64,000 bases of DNA from Zhengitettix transpicula (lineage: Eukaryota; Arthropoda; Insecta; Orthoptera; Tetrigidae), in assembly GCA_037074705.1 (NCBI GenBank), contig CM073591.1:80024532-80088531 (forward strand). The letters run 5' to 3'. Below the pieces are notes generated by a model. It was not told the origin of the DNA. It worked only from the letters and a program-made list of their open reading frames with translations, and made no database searches. The stretch's first letter is position 1. Each line of letters starts with the position of its first letter. The translations under genes were made by a program, and so were the position numbers. Shown in pieces: positions 22,585-34,673 of this stretch.

Positions 22585-23656
22585 TTTTGTTTGGTATAAA
22601 ATAATAATCTTAGAATCTTGACTATTCTAGAACTCTGAGAAAAATATTGTAAGAATTAAGTTTGAATGAGCTCTTTTCATTTGTAAGTTGCTTCAAGTAT
22701 GTATTTTGGCGGGTCTGTGCTTTTGTAGGAGCATTGATTGGAATATAGGAGCCCATAAATGCATTAGTTTTGGTTAGCAAGAGTGAATAATGTCAAATAC
22801 TTAGATGAATAATTGTTTTTTGTAGTCTTTAAGGTAAAAATTATTTCAGTTTGGAAGAAAGACGGGGAAAAGAGATGAATTTTATGTAGGTTAAAGTACG
22901 CAGAGGTTGAAGTGCTTAATACTAGTTAATCACTTAAATATACTTGATATACAAATTCGAAAATGTACCTTTTGAACATCCAAATGGAAATATCTCCGAG
23001 TTCACCTGACTGAAGCAGAAAGCCTGCCAAATACACGGATATGCATTCAAGCTATCGGCGCAGAAATGTCCACACAAGAGCTCCAAAGCAAAGTAAATAT
23101 CGGAGCTGCGAGATCCTTTCTGAGTTCTTGCCCAGAACCGGAAAAGCTTTCACTAGTTTAGGATTTTACTACATCAGAGGATGGAAACTTTTGCACGTAG
23201 TTCATCAACTGTGCTCTAAACTATACAACATTTTACAATTACAAGAATTTAATATTTTTAAGTTATAGATTATTAAGTAAATAATTTTAGATTTATGAGT
23301 ATAGAAGCTGTTAGTCCTCCGGTGAAGAAATAGGAGAATTCAAAACACAAACGTAAAAATCCGAGAAAAATACTCTCTCCGCCAACTAAATTCATATCTT
23401 AAATATTTTTTAGTATTTTAGGCTTATTTATTTTGCTAATATGTATAAAGTTGAATTTGTTGTCGAAACTGAATTTTGTGTATGTGAAAATACCAAGTAA
23501 AGATGTGTGAAATGAAAAGTAAAAACAGAACAGACGTCGCTCGTTTACTTCCTCTCTGACATCTAAACAGATATCTCAGCGAAGTGTTTCGTGTAACGTT
23601 AAGGATTTATTTTTGACATGGCTCTAATCATATTAATGTTAATAAGGAAGCTTATA
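22585..23656. other. Spacer, no recognised feature
   Basis: The longest frame (23041-23268, plus, 75 codons) has no known motif. The two family B copies on either side face in opposite directions. Confidence 0.5.
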
Positions 23657-24215
23657 AGTCAAATTCGCACAAATAGGAATATTTACATGAGAAAACTACA
23701 AATTATTATACAAACAATACAGGTTTATAAAATACAAACTATGCACTAGTAAAAGTAATGATTAGAGAATTAACGATCATAGAATATAGAATTACACACC
23801 ACACAACAATAAACACAAAAACATGACACACGCACAGTAGGAGGAAACACAAACGACGGACAAGTCTCTTCACGAAACAGAGCGACGAGGAATCTGTATA
23901 CTTCTGTAGAAACTCCAGGCCGTACAACTGTAAGTCTGAATATGACTCCAATTTAAGTTGTTTTCGCGTTACATTTATGTAACACCAATACACCCCCACC
24001 CCTAAGGGTGCACCCCTTCTTTGCCGAAAGGGGTTGAAAGTATACAAACAACTTCGAGAGACATATTATAAATCTGATTGATCCCGAAAAATATTTATTC
24101 GATACAAATAACGGCCGATTTAGAATGTTTGAAAATTTCCCCGCTTTATGAGGGTGGTGGTCGTGTATTACTCCCACAGTGTTTGTTTCCGGTTCGAAAG
24201 AAACACTTTTAAAAA
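23657..24215 (-). mobile_element. Family B Helitron-derived chimera, copy 2
   Basis: This is the inverted counterpart of the copy at 21767-22314. It covers the same sequence from ACAAACACTGTG to TATTTGTGCGAATTTGA, with about the same length and few differences. The two open frames on the minus strand (23739-24047 and 23953-24279) read through the Helitron-like part and the unknown part. No protein family is recognised. Confidence 0.65.
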
Positions 24216-24484
24216 AATTGGTCAAATTTCCTCCACAGGTGTAGACTTGTATACGAAACATAAACACAAGTATATACAAACAGTCAATTTTATATATTAG
24301 AAGATTAAAATTATTTTAATGATAAGTGCATGGTACTGCGTTTGTTTAAGCTCAATAAACAAATCAGACCGCACTTTGGATTTGGTACTTGTCTACTATT
24401 CATAACTATACGCAGAAAATTCTTCACATGCATCTTTATGGAGCCAAAGTTCATCTAATAGTAACTGCTAATAGTATTATCATA
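24216..24484. other. Short spacer
   Basis: AT-rich sequence between two family B copies in the same orientation. Nothing is recognised. Confidence 0.5.
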
Positions 24485-25005
24485 TAATTATTGGCGGCTA
24501 CCATTATAAAAAATTAGAAGTTAACATAAAAATACTAAAATTCGGGAACACAAATTTCCCTGTCCAACATAAGTAAAAGAACTATATAGTAACAATAACA
24601 AAAATAATAATTCTTTAGCTATACTCAAGGTATTAGTATAATATTTACGGTACGCAAAAAAAATTCAAAGTGTATTAGTAAAAGTAATGATTAGAGAATT
24701 AACTACCATAGAATATAGAATTACACACGACACAACAATAAACACAAAAACATGACACACGCACAGTAGGAGGAATCACAAACGACGGACAAGTTTCTTC
24801 ACGAAACAGAGGGACGAGGAATCTGTACTTCTGTAGAAACTTCAAGCCGTACAGCCATAAGTCTGGATATGACTCTAATCTCTGTTGATTTCGCGTAATT
24901 TTTATGTAACGCCAATACACCCCCACCCCTAAGGGTGCTCCCCTCCTATGCCGAAAGGGGCTGAAATTATACACTAACAACTTAGGGAGACATATTATAA
25001 ATGCT
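24485..25005 (-). mobile_element. Family B element, copy 3
   Basis: On the minus strand it runs from the Helitron-like GGGGTGGGGGTGTATTGGCG region, through GTACGGCTTGAAGTTTC and TTCCTCGTCCCTCTGTTTCG, into the segment shared with the copy at 16817-17215 (GTTGGACAGGGAAATTTGTG). The start is truncated relative to copies 1 and 2, and the far end is longer. Confidence 0.65.
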
Positions 25006-27173
25006 AATAGCATTTACGGTTGCCACAAGGATTGAATTAAGAATTCTTGTTCATCTTTACCGTGATAAGTTAGAATATATTAAATCTGGAAGCCAATCAA
25101 TTTCTATAAAGTTGGAAGGTAGCAACGGTCGGTTTCATTCTTTGAGACTTTCTTTACGGACACCAAGTTAGCTTGTCTTAGAAGAAAGTGTCAGCACTAT
25201 CTCCTTCAAGGCGATCTTCTGCTTTGACGCTTTTGCCACGTTTGCATGGAAGAGAACTTCCGACGTGAATAGAGGCTCGGTTCCACTAAAAGAGGCGATC
25301 TCCTGCAAACGCGCTCCGTATGAATTAATAATGGTTTCCTTCCTACTGCAGCACCGTTGCTACACAAAAACCTCATTGGGTGGTTGCACAACTTTTTCGT
25401 CAAATATTAATTACATACTCTGACTCCTAAAATAATGGGATTCAAAGGGAAATAAAATTAAGGCGTGCTTTGCGCCTGTAATGTTAAAATTCTGAATGAG
25501 GAAAACTTATTAATTAATTTAAATTGGTTTGCATGTACGTGTAAGTTCATAATGTTTACTTTTAGTACAAATGTATAAAAATGGCAAATATGAAAACTAA
25601 GGTAGTGAAGGTAGTTAGAAAACGTTATAAATATTAAAAAAGTAATACAAATGATGGAGTTGGTAAGTAACGAACTTCAGAAGAAATGAAACTGCAGGTA
25701 AGGAACAAAGTTAGAAAAAGAATGGTGAAAAAATTCCCAAGTGACTTTCTGAAACAGTTAAAATCTTGCTTTATTCATTGTAGAAAAGTGTTTCAGCAGG
25801 AACTTATATCCGTCTAACTAATTACTTCAGCCTGATCCATAAATATAAAATAAATGTTTGCTAGTTATTTAGTTTTTCTATCTATTATTTCTCTCCTATC
25901 ACTTCTTTTATACTGTAATACATTTTTTAGGTTTTTATTAAAAACGTTTTAGTCAAGTGTTTATTTAACAATTTAATTACAGAAAACAAACAAAAACCGT
26001 ATCTATTAAAATAAGGAGAAATTGGGCCGTGCATAAGAGAGTACATTCAATATTTTCGTTGTTTTATTTCCAAATGTTTGTCTAGAGATCCCTAATTTTA
26101 ACAATGTATTTCAATTTGTGCATGATGGGAAACAAAGTAGACTACATGTGGTTTTGTCATTGTCGTTAAATTTCAAAGTATTCAAGTGACAGTAACATTT
26201 GGGAGACCATCAAATACTTTAAATTAAGATTAAATTTTAGTAATTTCCTTCCTTTCTAAATGGGTTCCGATTATCCTATAATCGATTACCATTAATAAGG
26301 ATGTCTTTATATTTTTTGTATGTTGCCTTAATGCTTCATTGGAAATATCAAAACTAATATTTGAAAAACATTCAGAGGTAATATTACTCCACGGAATAAT
26401 GGAATAATTATCTGTGTAATTGAAAATTGATATATAAAAGTACGGAAAGAAAGAAATATATATTTTTAATTAAAAAACATGTCTCATCAGTTTGTGATGG
26501 ATCTTATGAATTATTTTATTTACCCCCTGTGAATTGTGACATTTTTTACTGATTGTTGATATAATACTTTTCAATAATTATTCACAAATACCTTGTCTAA
26601 TTTCTCAAGGTTATTCAATATATAATAGATTTTATTTCGGGAGTTTTGCTGTGTAACTCGTATATATTAATTAACATTTGGGGTCTGGTTTCTGTTGCCC
26701 AATAAGCATGAAAAACGGATGAATTTTGCTAAAGCCTCCTACGCGTTTCGCAATCAGCTGATAACGTTTTTGCTAAACGTGGTCGTTATATTTGATTTCC
26801 TGTTCCCCGAAACCAGTATCAGCCCGTATATCCCATTTCATATCCGTACAAGAGCGAGCGTATTCAAGCATTGGATTTGTTTCATAGTAAGGCGAGTAAA
26901 ATATGTCTGAGAACTTTGGAATGCGAACCTCGGATGTGGGATTCAATTTCAGGAAGGAGAAAGAAGTGCAGGATTTGGGCATTGTTTATCACTTACACAA
27001 ATGAACGAGCCCGGAGGGAAATAGGAAAGCTTACAGGCGCACCAAAATATATATTTCTCTAAACTTAACTTTAGTAACATTTTCTGGATGTAGAATGGTA
27101 ATCATTTATGGATAGATAGCGAGAAAGATAATTTCATATTAGTAAATATTAGTTATCGGATTATAAAAAGTTT
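25006..27173. other. Spacer, no recognised feature
   Basis: A less AT-rich patch at 25120-25400 has a 65-codon minus-strand frame (25206-25403), unassigned. The rest is AT-rich without transposon ends or motifs. Two frames at 26695-26982 on opposite strands are mutual shadows and neither is recognised. Confidence 0.5.
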
Positions 27174-27246
27174 CTATCGGGCCAGAAATCGAACCCAGGA
27201 TTTCCGCTAGATACGCAGCCACTCAAACAACTGAGCTATACTTATT
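27174..27246 (-). repeat. tRNA-like sequence (SINE head or tRNA pseudogene)
   Basis: On the minus strand TAGCTCAGTTGTTTGAG resembles a Pol III A box, and GGTTCGATTTC (27185-27195) a B box. Spacing is normal for a tRNA. An anticodon-like arm CTGC-GTATCTA-GCGG lies between them. The acceptor stem does not pair, so I do not call a functional tRNA. Confidence 0.5.
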
Positions 27247-27836
27247 TGACTTCTGCTACGGTCGAGATTAATTCAGTTCAATAGAATTTCAAGGTGAGCT
27301 TTCATTGAAAACAATCATTCTTCGCTTGAAGCAAATCATAGTGCTGTGTCGTACAGTGAAGAAAATTATTCCGATTGATACGAAAGAGAATAAAATAATA
27401 AACATATTATTAATAATAACTGTGTCTGGCGCCAGATTAAGTTCTCAGTCAATTTGTGGTTATCAAGAATGAGCTTTTTATTGTATGTATTCATTAAAAG
27501 AACAATGTTTATGGAATCAGTTGTCTCTAGGAATGATATTCTGTATTGAAACTAGGATGTGCATAATTTAAAACCATTTTCGTTTTATCCAAGATTTTTT
27601 TTCGATCAAAATTTTATTTTCAATTGTACCGACAGCGTCTGGTACCCTACCGGAATCGTTGAAGGTACGGAGCCCGGCTCCGGGTAGTCGGAAGACGGCC
27701 CAGGTGTGGCGTGTCATTCTGACCATCAATATTTAATTAAGTAATTGTTAATTAGAATGTCACGCCGGGGATTTAAATGAGTCTGTGATGTGGATACTCT
27801 TTGGAGTAAAGTACTCGGAACGCCAGAGAAGAAGAA
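27247..27836. other. Spacer with a small palindrome and inverted arms
   Basis: CGGAGCCCGGCTCCG at 27668-27682 is a perfect palindrome with a one-base centre. GGCGTGTCATTCT near 27707 and AGAATGTCACGCC near 27753 are near-perfect inverted arms about 33 bases apart, resembling transposon ends. No coding sequence was seen. Confidence 0.5.
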
Positions 27837-28057
27837 GGTGTAGACAGGCCAAATAGCGGCCACTTATAGCATAGGAAAGGGACTGAAAGGAGGATGAGGA
27901 AAGGTAGAGCAAGGTATCCAAGGGTTAACTTGGGCCTCAGGACTGTAGTGTTAAGGATCATACCCTCTAATTCACCTAAAAGTGATGCAGGGAGTACCCT
28001 AGAAAAAATCTGCTTCAGGTAGGTCTGGAATTTGGTACTTGTTCTTCGCCCTTCCAA
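27837..28057 (-). mobile_element. Family A retroposon, diverged copy
   Basis: It opens with GTGTAGACAGGC (the variant tail seen at 49.8 and 61.8 kb), followed by AGCATAGGAAAGGGACTG and a diverged GATGCAGGGAGTACCCTAG block. It is truncated at the GCCCTTCC block and is one of the oldest-looking copies. Confidence 0.65.
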
Positions 28058-28061
28058 TTTT

Positions 28062-28316
28062 GTTTAGATTAACAGGCTAAATGAGTGTAATCCACGTGGT
28101 GGCAACTCCACTTTAATAGCATAGGAAGGGATTGAAATGAGGGATGGGAAAAGAGTACAGGATGGTAGCCAAGTGTTAACTAGGGCCCCATGACTATTCT
28201 TTAAGGATAGTATCCGGTAATCGCCTAAAAGTGATGCAGAACAAACCCTAGAAAACCTAAAGCAGGTAGATAGGGCTTTTGGTACTTGTTCCAAGCCCTT
28301 CAGATGTCGGGAGTTT
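28062..28316 (-). mobile_element. Family A retroposon, short diverged copy
   Basis: It runs from TTAACAGGCTAAATGAGTG to GTCGGGAGT and ends near the same point as the other short copies. Substitutions occur throughout. Confidence 0.7.
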
Positions 28317-28383
28317 ATTTAAATGCATAAAAATTAAGGGCTGTTTCATATATATGTAAATAAAATGTTGATTATAGTCAAGG

Positions 28384-28928
28384 TTTTTTTTTTTTTTTTA
28401 GGGCAACAGGCTACAAGAGGGTGATCCACATTGGGCAACTCCCCTTTAATAGCATAGGAAGGGATTAGAAAGGGGGGATGTGGAAGGGTAGAGGAAGGTA
28501 GCCAAGGGTTAACTAGGGCCCCCGGGCTATAGTTTAAGGATCCTACCCGGCATTCGCCTAAAGAAATGCAGGGAAAACCCTAGAAAAACCTGCATCGGGT
28601 AGGTCGGGCATTGGGTACTTGTCCCACGCCCTTCCGATAGCGGGAGAGGAGTTTGCTGTGGAGACGCAGCATTCCCTTCTCCGTGCCTCGACCAGTTTAG
28701 GAGGCAGCTGGCCGACTATTCCAATAGGAATAGCGGACAACTCTTGCCGTATGCCCAAGGTCTGCGACCCCGGAACATACACCTCTCAAAACAGACCGAG
28801 GTGCCTCGGCATGTGGGAACCTTAGTTCAAAAAAACCAGAGAGATGTGAGAGCAACCCCAAAGGTAGCCCCCGCCAGAGCTCTCTGGGAAGGTTCACCTG
28901 CGAGAAATTCTCTCGCAGGCTTACTTCA
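28384..28928 (-). mobile_element. Family A retroposon, full long form with target duplication
   Basis: The longest copy, about 545 bases. The plus strand has a T-run then TAGGGCAACAGG, and the other end is the hairpin block CGAGAAATTCTCTCGCAGG. ATTATAGTCAAGG (28371-28383) before the T-run recurs exactly at 28929-28941 after the other end. This 13-base duplication and the A tail (minus strand) indicate target-primed insertion. Overlapping open frames of 60-80 codons on both strands are not conserved as proteins across copies. I see no clear A or B box, so SINE, LINE-derived tail or another retroposon class are all possible. Confidence 0.8.
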
Positions 28929-28941
28929 ATTATAGTCAAGG

Positions 28942-29211
28942 TTTTTTTTTTTTTTTAGGGCAACAGGCTACATGAGGGTGATCCACATTGGGCAACTTCC
29001 CTTTAATAGCATAGGAAGGGATTTGAAAGGGGGGATGCGGAAGGGTAGAGGAAGGTAGCCAAGGGTTAACTATGGCCCCCGGGCTATATTTTAAGGATCC
29101 TACCCGGCATTCGCCTAAAGAAATGCAGGGAAAACCTTAGAAAAACCTGCATCGGGTAGGTCGGGCATTTGGTACTTGTCCCACGCCCTTCCGATGACGG
29201 GAGAGGGGTTT
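28942..29211 (-). mobile_element. Family A retroposon, short form next to the full copy
   Basis: A T-run follows the second copy of ATTATAGTCAAGG directly. The element then runs from TAGGGCAACAGG to GGGAGAGGGGTTT. The preceding long copy appears to have inserted at the A tail of this one. Confidence 0.8.
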
Positions 29212-31125
29212 AGTTGTTCCCCATATTTATTTATTTATCTTTATATACGATTAAACAGGGCGTGATTACCACAATAGATTCAAGGATTAGAACTTGGCGA
29301 AGTCAGCAAATTTCGTGCGGGACTTTTTCGGTAACAAAGTTCGCAGAAATTTCTATAATCTATTGCACAACTCCACCCAGACGCAGTTTTTGCTACGAGT
29401 GAATATATACCTCAAATTAAAGTCATTGGAGGTTACAAACGTCTGTGACCAGGGGGGAGACGCTTCGAAAGGTGGGGATAATGTAATGATATGGGCAAAG
29501 ATCGCGCTTAAGTGGACAGCGTTGAAACAGAACTGAAGGAGTAATGTTGAATTAGGAGTGGCGATTTGATCTGAATTTGAGGATAAAAAAAATGTTAAGG
29601 AGAAGTTCCTTGAACCCCAGGAGATAGAGCGCCAACCAAACGTCTCCACATCTTCAGCAGAACGAAAATTCCCCACAGGTTCTCGAGCTCAGTATATCAG
29701 ACGAGACTAATAATGGTGATCGGAGACTCTATTACCAGAAATAAATTACTCTACCCCACGGCCCATAAACACCCTGAGAATTTTTTCCGTTTTTTTTTGT
29801 GGGAAATAAAAATGTTAAAAGTTGTATAAGAGTCTCATACGTTAAATAAATGTCTGAAAGTAATATAAAATTTATTCAATTTATTAAATAAGAAACCCAC
29901 GATATAATAAACGTTACATGTTTGTTACTTAAAGGAAGTAGCGTCTTTCATTCTTATCCTGTATAAGACGGTAACGAAGTTGTGGTTATCAGTAGAAAAC
30001 CAACGTACTGTGCTGAATTGTGGTCGCAATATTAAAGGAACGGATATTTATGACAAAACCAGGAGTAAGCCAATTCTCCGGTCTGAACGTGTTTACATTG
30101 CGATTCTTGGCACAGACAAAGGATCCCAAAAGACCCCCTAAGGCAGTGGCGTGTCTTGGGGAATCAAGTCTCTACATTCACACAGCAACTTAAAAGTCTC
30201 TCTCTGTGTAAAAATAAAAAAAAAACTTTTCCTGAGTCAAGCGTGACTAGAATTATTCTCATTTAAATATTCTCTTGCATTGGTATTCTCATTTTTATAA
30301 GAGTAAATAATTATGTTTATAAGTAGGTAATGGATCTGTACAAATGTATGATTGAAATCGACTATTATTATTGGCTACTTATGATATTTAATATTAACCG
30401 TGCTTCTCTAAGATGTTTCATAAGAAAAACCTAATGTAAAAATATCCCTTACTGGCTCCGGTTTTGGATGATGTGAAAATCTGATATTTGTATATATTTT
30501 TTTCGGTTCGTAGATAATACTGACTGTTTCATGGCAGGTAATAAAAAAATTTGAAGGTGAAAAATTTATAATTACTAAGATTTTAGTTTTTAAAGATGTG
30601 ATCTTCGAATATTTATATATATGGTTTCAATTGTTTCCTTTTCAATTTTAATATCGAGTAATACTTTAATTTTTTAATCATTATCAAACGTTTAAATTAT
30701 GTAATTAAATATTATTATGCGATCTGGATTTTATGCATTATTCGTAACAAATTGTTGGAAGTATGTATTAAGGCAATTCATCTAGCTTTATATGTATACT
30801 TAATTCACGAACATTACTATATTAAAAGTGACCCTACGTTGGTTTTACGACCATGGAAGTATAAAGGGACCATTTTATAGCCGAAATATAAATGAATAAT
30901 TTAACTATAGTGTCACACCGCGAAGGGAGTTTACCGACTTCTGAGACTGTTACAGGATATGGCATTCTCGAACATGAGCGAAATCGATCCATGACTCATG
31001 AATTCTCTCTACGTAGAAGTGAGGTGCTTAATTAATTTTCATGTTGGTAACTTGAACAGTAATCAGGACCGCAGACTCACAAAATATGCAGGCGTAACAA
31101 AGACCTAAAAGAGGCAGTGGTTAAG
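29212..31125. other. Spacer with an unassigned coding-like patch
   Basis: 29280-29700 has a balanced composition and open frames on both strands (29294-29536 plus, 29353-29676 minus). The plus-strand frame includes GGDNVMIWAKIALKW. I do not recognise the family; a decayed transposon protein is possible. The remainder is AT-rich. Confidence 0.35.
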
Positions 31126-31640
31126 GTAATGTAGCCCTGAGACCATACGCACAGTAACTAGTCTCCCCTCTTTAGTGTTCTGCCAAAGTTACTCCCTCCT
31201 TGTCTCACTCTCCTGCCCTCCACTTCATTCCCACGTACCGCTTCCCCTCTGACTTCAGTTCATCTAATATCTGCCACAATTGAATCTTGCATCCATCATT
31301 CCTTCAATTTTTCAATTAAGTATTTCTTCTTCATTTAGGACAGTCAGCCGAGTTTTTTTCTCTGCTGATAATTATGCTTATTAGTCTTCTCTTTCTCTCT
31401 TTCCTAACTCCCCATTTCTAACCATTTCGATTTTGTCGTCCCCATTCGCCTCCATGCCAACATTTCAAGCTCCTCCATTAGGCCCCTTTCCCTCTTTCTC
31501 AATGATCTCGTTTCAACACCGTGCAAAAAAGACCCTCAACACATAAAATTTTTGTGTTCAATTCTATATTCATACTTCCTGTCAGCATTAAAAATCATAC
31601 CATTAAACGCTGTCTTCGGTCTTCTTGATGTCTCGACTTC
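31126..31640 (-). pseudogene. LINE polyprotein C-terminal remnant (tentative)
   Basis: On the minus strand fragments such as AVFNGMIFNADRKY, GVETRSLRKREGK and QILDELKSEGKRY appear in the order seen at the C-terminal end of many arthropod LINE polyproteins (KxAFNxKxxLLTxK, GAETWTLRK, QLLDDLKxxRRYxxLK). Stops and frameshifts separate them. The clade cannot be fixed. The plus strand is pyrimidine-rich, which explains the low-complexity open frame there. Confidence 0.45.
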
Positions 31641-31869
31641 TCTTTTTCATCTTTTTCTTTCACATTTCACAGATACACAAACCTCACACTTTTTCATTTA
31701 CTCTCCCTCTGTTATCAGTTTATCAAAGTAAATTACATTTGGAAGCCCAACCAATCTTTCACATCCAACGAAGAAGAAATAGCCAACAATACCAGCTGAT
31801 GCCTCCGCATCCAACTCGGTCTCATCGAACTAAAACAAAACGTTTGGAAAACACAAAATAAACCAAGAA

Positions 31870-32275
31870 AAACAGCCTATACCTAAATAATAAATTCGGA
31901 CGCCTTCCTGCTCAATGAACTCATCACGCTCCATGGAAACTCGCCCTCGCATAGCTTCTACAACTAAAATAGAAATCCTTTAAATCAAGAAATACCCATA
32001 ATAACTTAAATGGAATAAAGATCAACCCCAAAGCTAATAGAAGAGACCAAATAAACCCACGGCGAATAAGAACAGGCCACATCAGGATGACTCAATTTCA
32101 CATCATAACAAAATAATTCTTCCGATATGTGACCAGTCCAATAGCCTGACCACAGAAGAACATATAAAGGCTCTGCACAAAATATCATCAAGGGCGAAAG
32201 CAAGTATTGAAAGAAGATGACATCAACTACAGTATGAAATACACCAAAACACAAGGAACACCTAACAAACTAATT
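31870..32275 (+). pseudogene. LINE 3' coding remnant, RNase H-distal region (tentative)
   Basis: The segment RRIRTGHIRMTQFH (32059-32101) resembles the conserved LxRLRIGHTRLTHxY motif near the end of Jockey/R1-type ORF2. Short pieces that could match the following Cys/His segment come next, with several stops. Similarity is by eye only. Confidence 0.35.
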
Positions 32276-32477
32276 ATTACATCGAAATTTTATTTTCAAA
32301 TGTAAAACGTCATTAATTAAAAATAATAGGAGCTTGTACCGCTTTCAAATTTACAAATAAATGTGGGAATGAAATAAATGGCTATTTTATTTATTGATAT
32401 ATATTATATATAAAGTCTTGGTCAAAAACGCCTTACGTTTCTCATTGAAGTATGAAAAATACACCTCAAGAAGAGTA

Positions 32478-32682
32478 AAGCTGATCTCCTGTGGTGTAGG
32501 GGTCAGAGTGACTACCTCGCATCACACAGGTCCCGGTTTCGAATCCCGGCGAGGGCCTGGATGTCGTTTGCTTGAGAGAAAATCTCGTCAAATCAGTTCC
32601 CCGACAAAGCAAAATGAGTTCTCATACTGAGTCTCCAATAATCTGAGATGTTGATGCTACTGTAAATAAATCAATAAAAAAA
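32478..32682 (+). mobile_element. tRNA-derived SINE
   Basis: A Pol III A-box-like TGGTGTAGGGGTCAGAG (from 32492) and B box GGTTTCGAATCCC (32535-32547) lie at tRNA spacing, followed by CGGCGAGGGCC. A non-tRNA body of about 100 bases comes next, and the tail is CTACTGTAAATAAATCAATAAAAAAA. This is the classic layout of insect tRNA SINEs. The 66 bases before the A box are ordinary AT-rich DNA. Partial A/G-rich flanks could be a target duplication. Confidence 0.75.
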
Positions 32683-33930
32683 GGAGAAAAAATAACTCGG
32701 AAACTGCAAATGAAGCTTTAGAAACAAAATTTAATTTTAAGTTTAGAGCATTCTCTTGTTGCATTCATTGATTCAGGTGTGTACCTACCGAACGTGATCC
32801 TTCGGAACTTTCTTTATTGGCATCCATATAAAGGATTTACGGTTAAATAGAAGTTGGTTGCAGCATTCCTGCTTACGAGAGAAGCTGTTATTGCATGTCT
32901 AGTGCACGGAATAAGGCTGTTTGAATTTCAGAACGAACACCGGCGTTCTAATTGAATTTCCAGCCCTTTGTGCGGCTCCCTTCTTCGAGGCTGACGTCAC
33001 AGCACCTGTTGCCTCCCTCTCCCCTTTATTACTCTTGCCACATCCTGTAGAAAATGCATCACATCTTAGGGGTGCGATCGCATGATTTATTTACGCGGGA
33101 ACTTTCCAATCCAGAACGCACTCGGCACTGTAAATATTTGACTGGTGAACAGCTTTCGCCCCCTTCTTATTAAATTATTTCAATAAAGTATCTCGAAAGA
33201 ATATTACCATCCCTCACATTCTTCGAAAGAGGTCTAACGCGCTTAATTATGCCAGGGGGTTGAGGTGTACGTTTCATGAATACTAAATTGAATCCACTAA
33301 TTAGAATAATAATCTTGCTCCATTCATCGTGGTTCCTGGAGACGGGTTTCGGATGTGAATACTGGGTAAATCAAAAGGGAACGATAATTTACTATGGATT
33401 ACACCTAACCAACTGCTCTATTTCGCATTAACGCTTTTCGGTTCCTGATAGAAGTGGGATCTTTAGTTGATTCCGGGTAAGCGCAGATACTTGACAGAAT
33501 GAGTGACCCCCACTTCGTGGAATTAACCGATCGATGATTTGCACTGCTATACACTATTATTATATAATGCCTGTAGCATGCGATATCCAGTTAATCGCCA
33601 TATTTAAGATTTAACGTACAAACAAAGCGTCCTGCATCCACGACTCGGATAAATTATTTGTTTCAAATACACTGCCAAAAATCTCAAAACTGAGGAACTG
33701 CTGCTCAAGATAATGCAAGGAATAATAGAAAACAACTTAATACAAGATTACAATTAGTATTTAGGAAAAAGCACTCAACCATAGAATAACCGTCATTATT
33801 GAACGAATAATGGTGTCGTGTCTGCGTCAGGAGATGTTTGATGATGGTCTCGGGCAGGAACACTACAGTAATTTAAGGATGCGTGATGTAAGGAGCTCTC
33901 TTGGAAACTCTGGTGAGGATTCTGGATTTG
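32683..33930. other. Spacer, no recognised feature
   Basis: The base composition is a little more balanced than elsewhere, but there is no recognisable frame, RNA gene or transposon end. Confidence 0.5.
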
Positions 33931-34673
33931 TAATGTAGCGCGATAGTTTTATTATTAATATATATATGTTTCATTTTAATATAATTAGAATTTAACAAGG
34001 GTTGAGAGCTTGGTAAGTTGGAATTTGAGCAGGCGCCGCCGAGACAGGGAGATAATCCCTCCGGTCTGGAATTGGACACGTATGATTTGACCCTCGGAAT
34101 TTACCTGGACTGTCACACCGTGGGAAACGTCTCTCAGAAAATCCCAGAAATTTGAGTGAACACGTGACTGCCTGAACCAATGAAATTTCTTGGTTCAGGA
34201 ATGATCGATCCGAAGATGATCGAGACGATCGATTTTTGTAAAATCACCCTTTAATTTATCATTTAAAAACCTACCACTACAGTAACAAGTTAGACAGCTT
34301 AACTTTGACAAGAATAGAACATATATTTACTACGAAGAAATCGACTTAGAATAACAATCTAGAAAAGAGTCTGTGTGCAGCTCGGTTTTGTATCACCATC
34401 CCTCCAGAACCACTGCTTTTGAGGGTGATTGGCGTGATGGTGGGAATGAGGCAGCCTATCTTGTAGCCCCAATCGAAGGAGAATTCTTCGTAACCTGGTG
34501 GAGGTGCCACGCGCGGTCTCCTCTGTCGATCATCTTGCTCAGAATGGTGATTAGAACCGTCAGATGAATTGTTGAGGCCAGCACCCGTCTCGGGGCTTGC
34601 TGCCGATCTGAACTCAGGTGTTTAGTTTGACCCAGGTTACTAAATACAATATTTTTAGAATGCCACAAACATA
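33931..34673 (-). mobile_element. Unclassified element with TG...CA ends (possible LTR)
   Basis: Read on the minus strand it can be bounded as TGTGGCATTC...GCTACATTACA, the form of an LTR. It is GC-richer than its surroundings and has a palindromic GATCGAGACGATCGA near 34218. No target duplication or PBS is evident. Open frames across it (33873-34180, 34373-34668) are not recognised. Confidence 0.3.

Noticed and set aside
27174..27246. A functional tRNA gene
   Set aside because: A and B boxes and an anticodon-like arm are visible, but the acceptor stem does not pair and the T arm is weak.
31625..31861. 78-codon plus-strand frame with a signal-peptide-like start
   Set aside because: Pyrimidine-rich, next to LINE remnants on both strands. 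The hydrophobic start follows from base composition.
32478..32682. A functional tRNA gene at the B box GGTTTCGAATCCC
   Set aside because: The body and the AATAAATCAATAAAA tail are those of a SINE.
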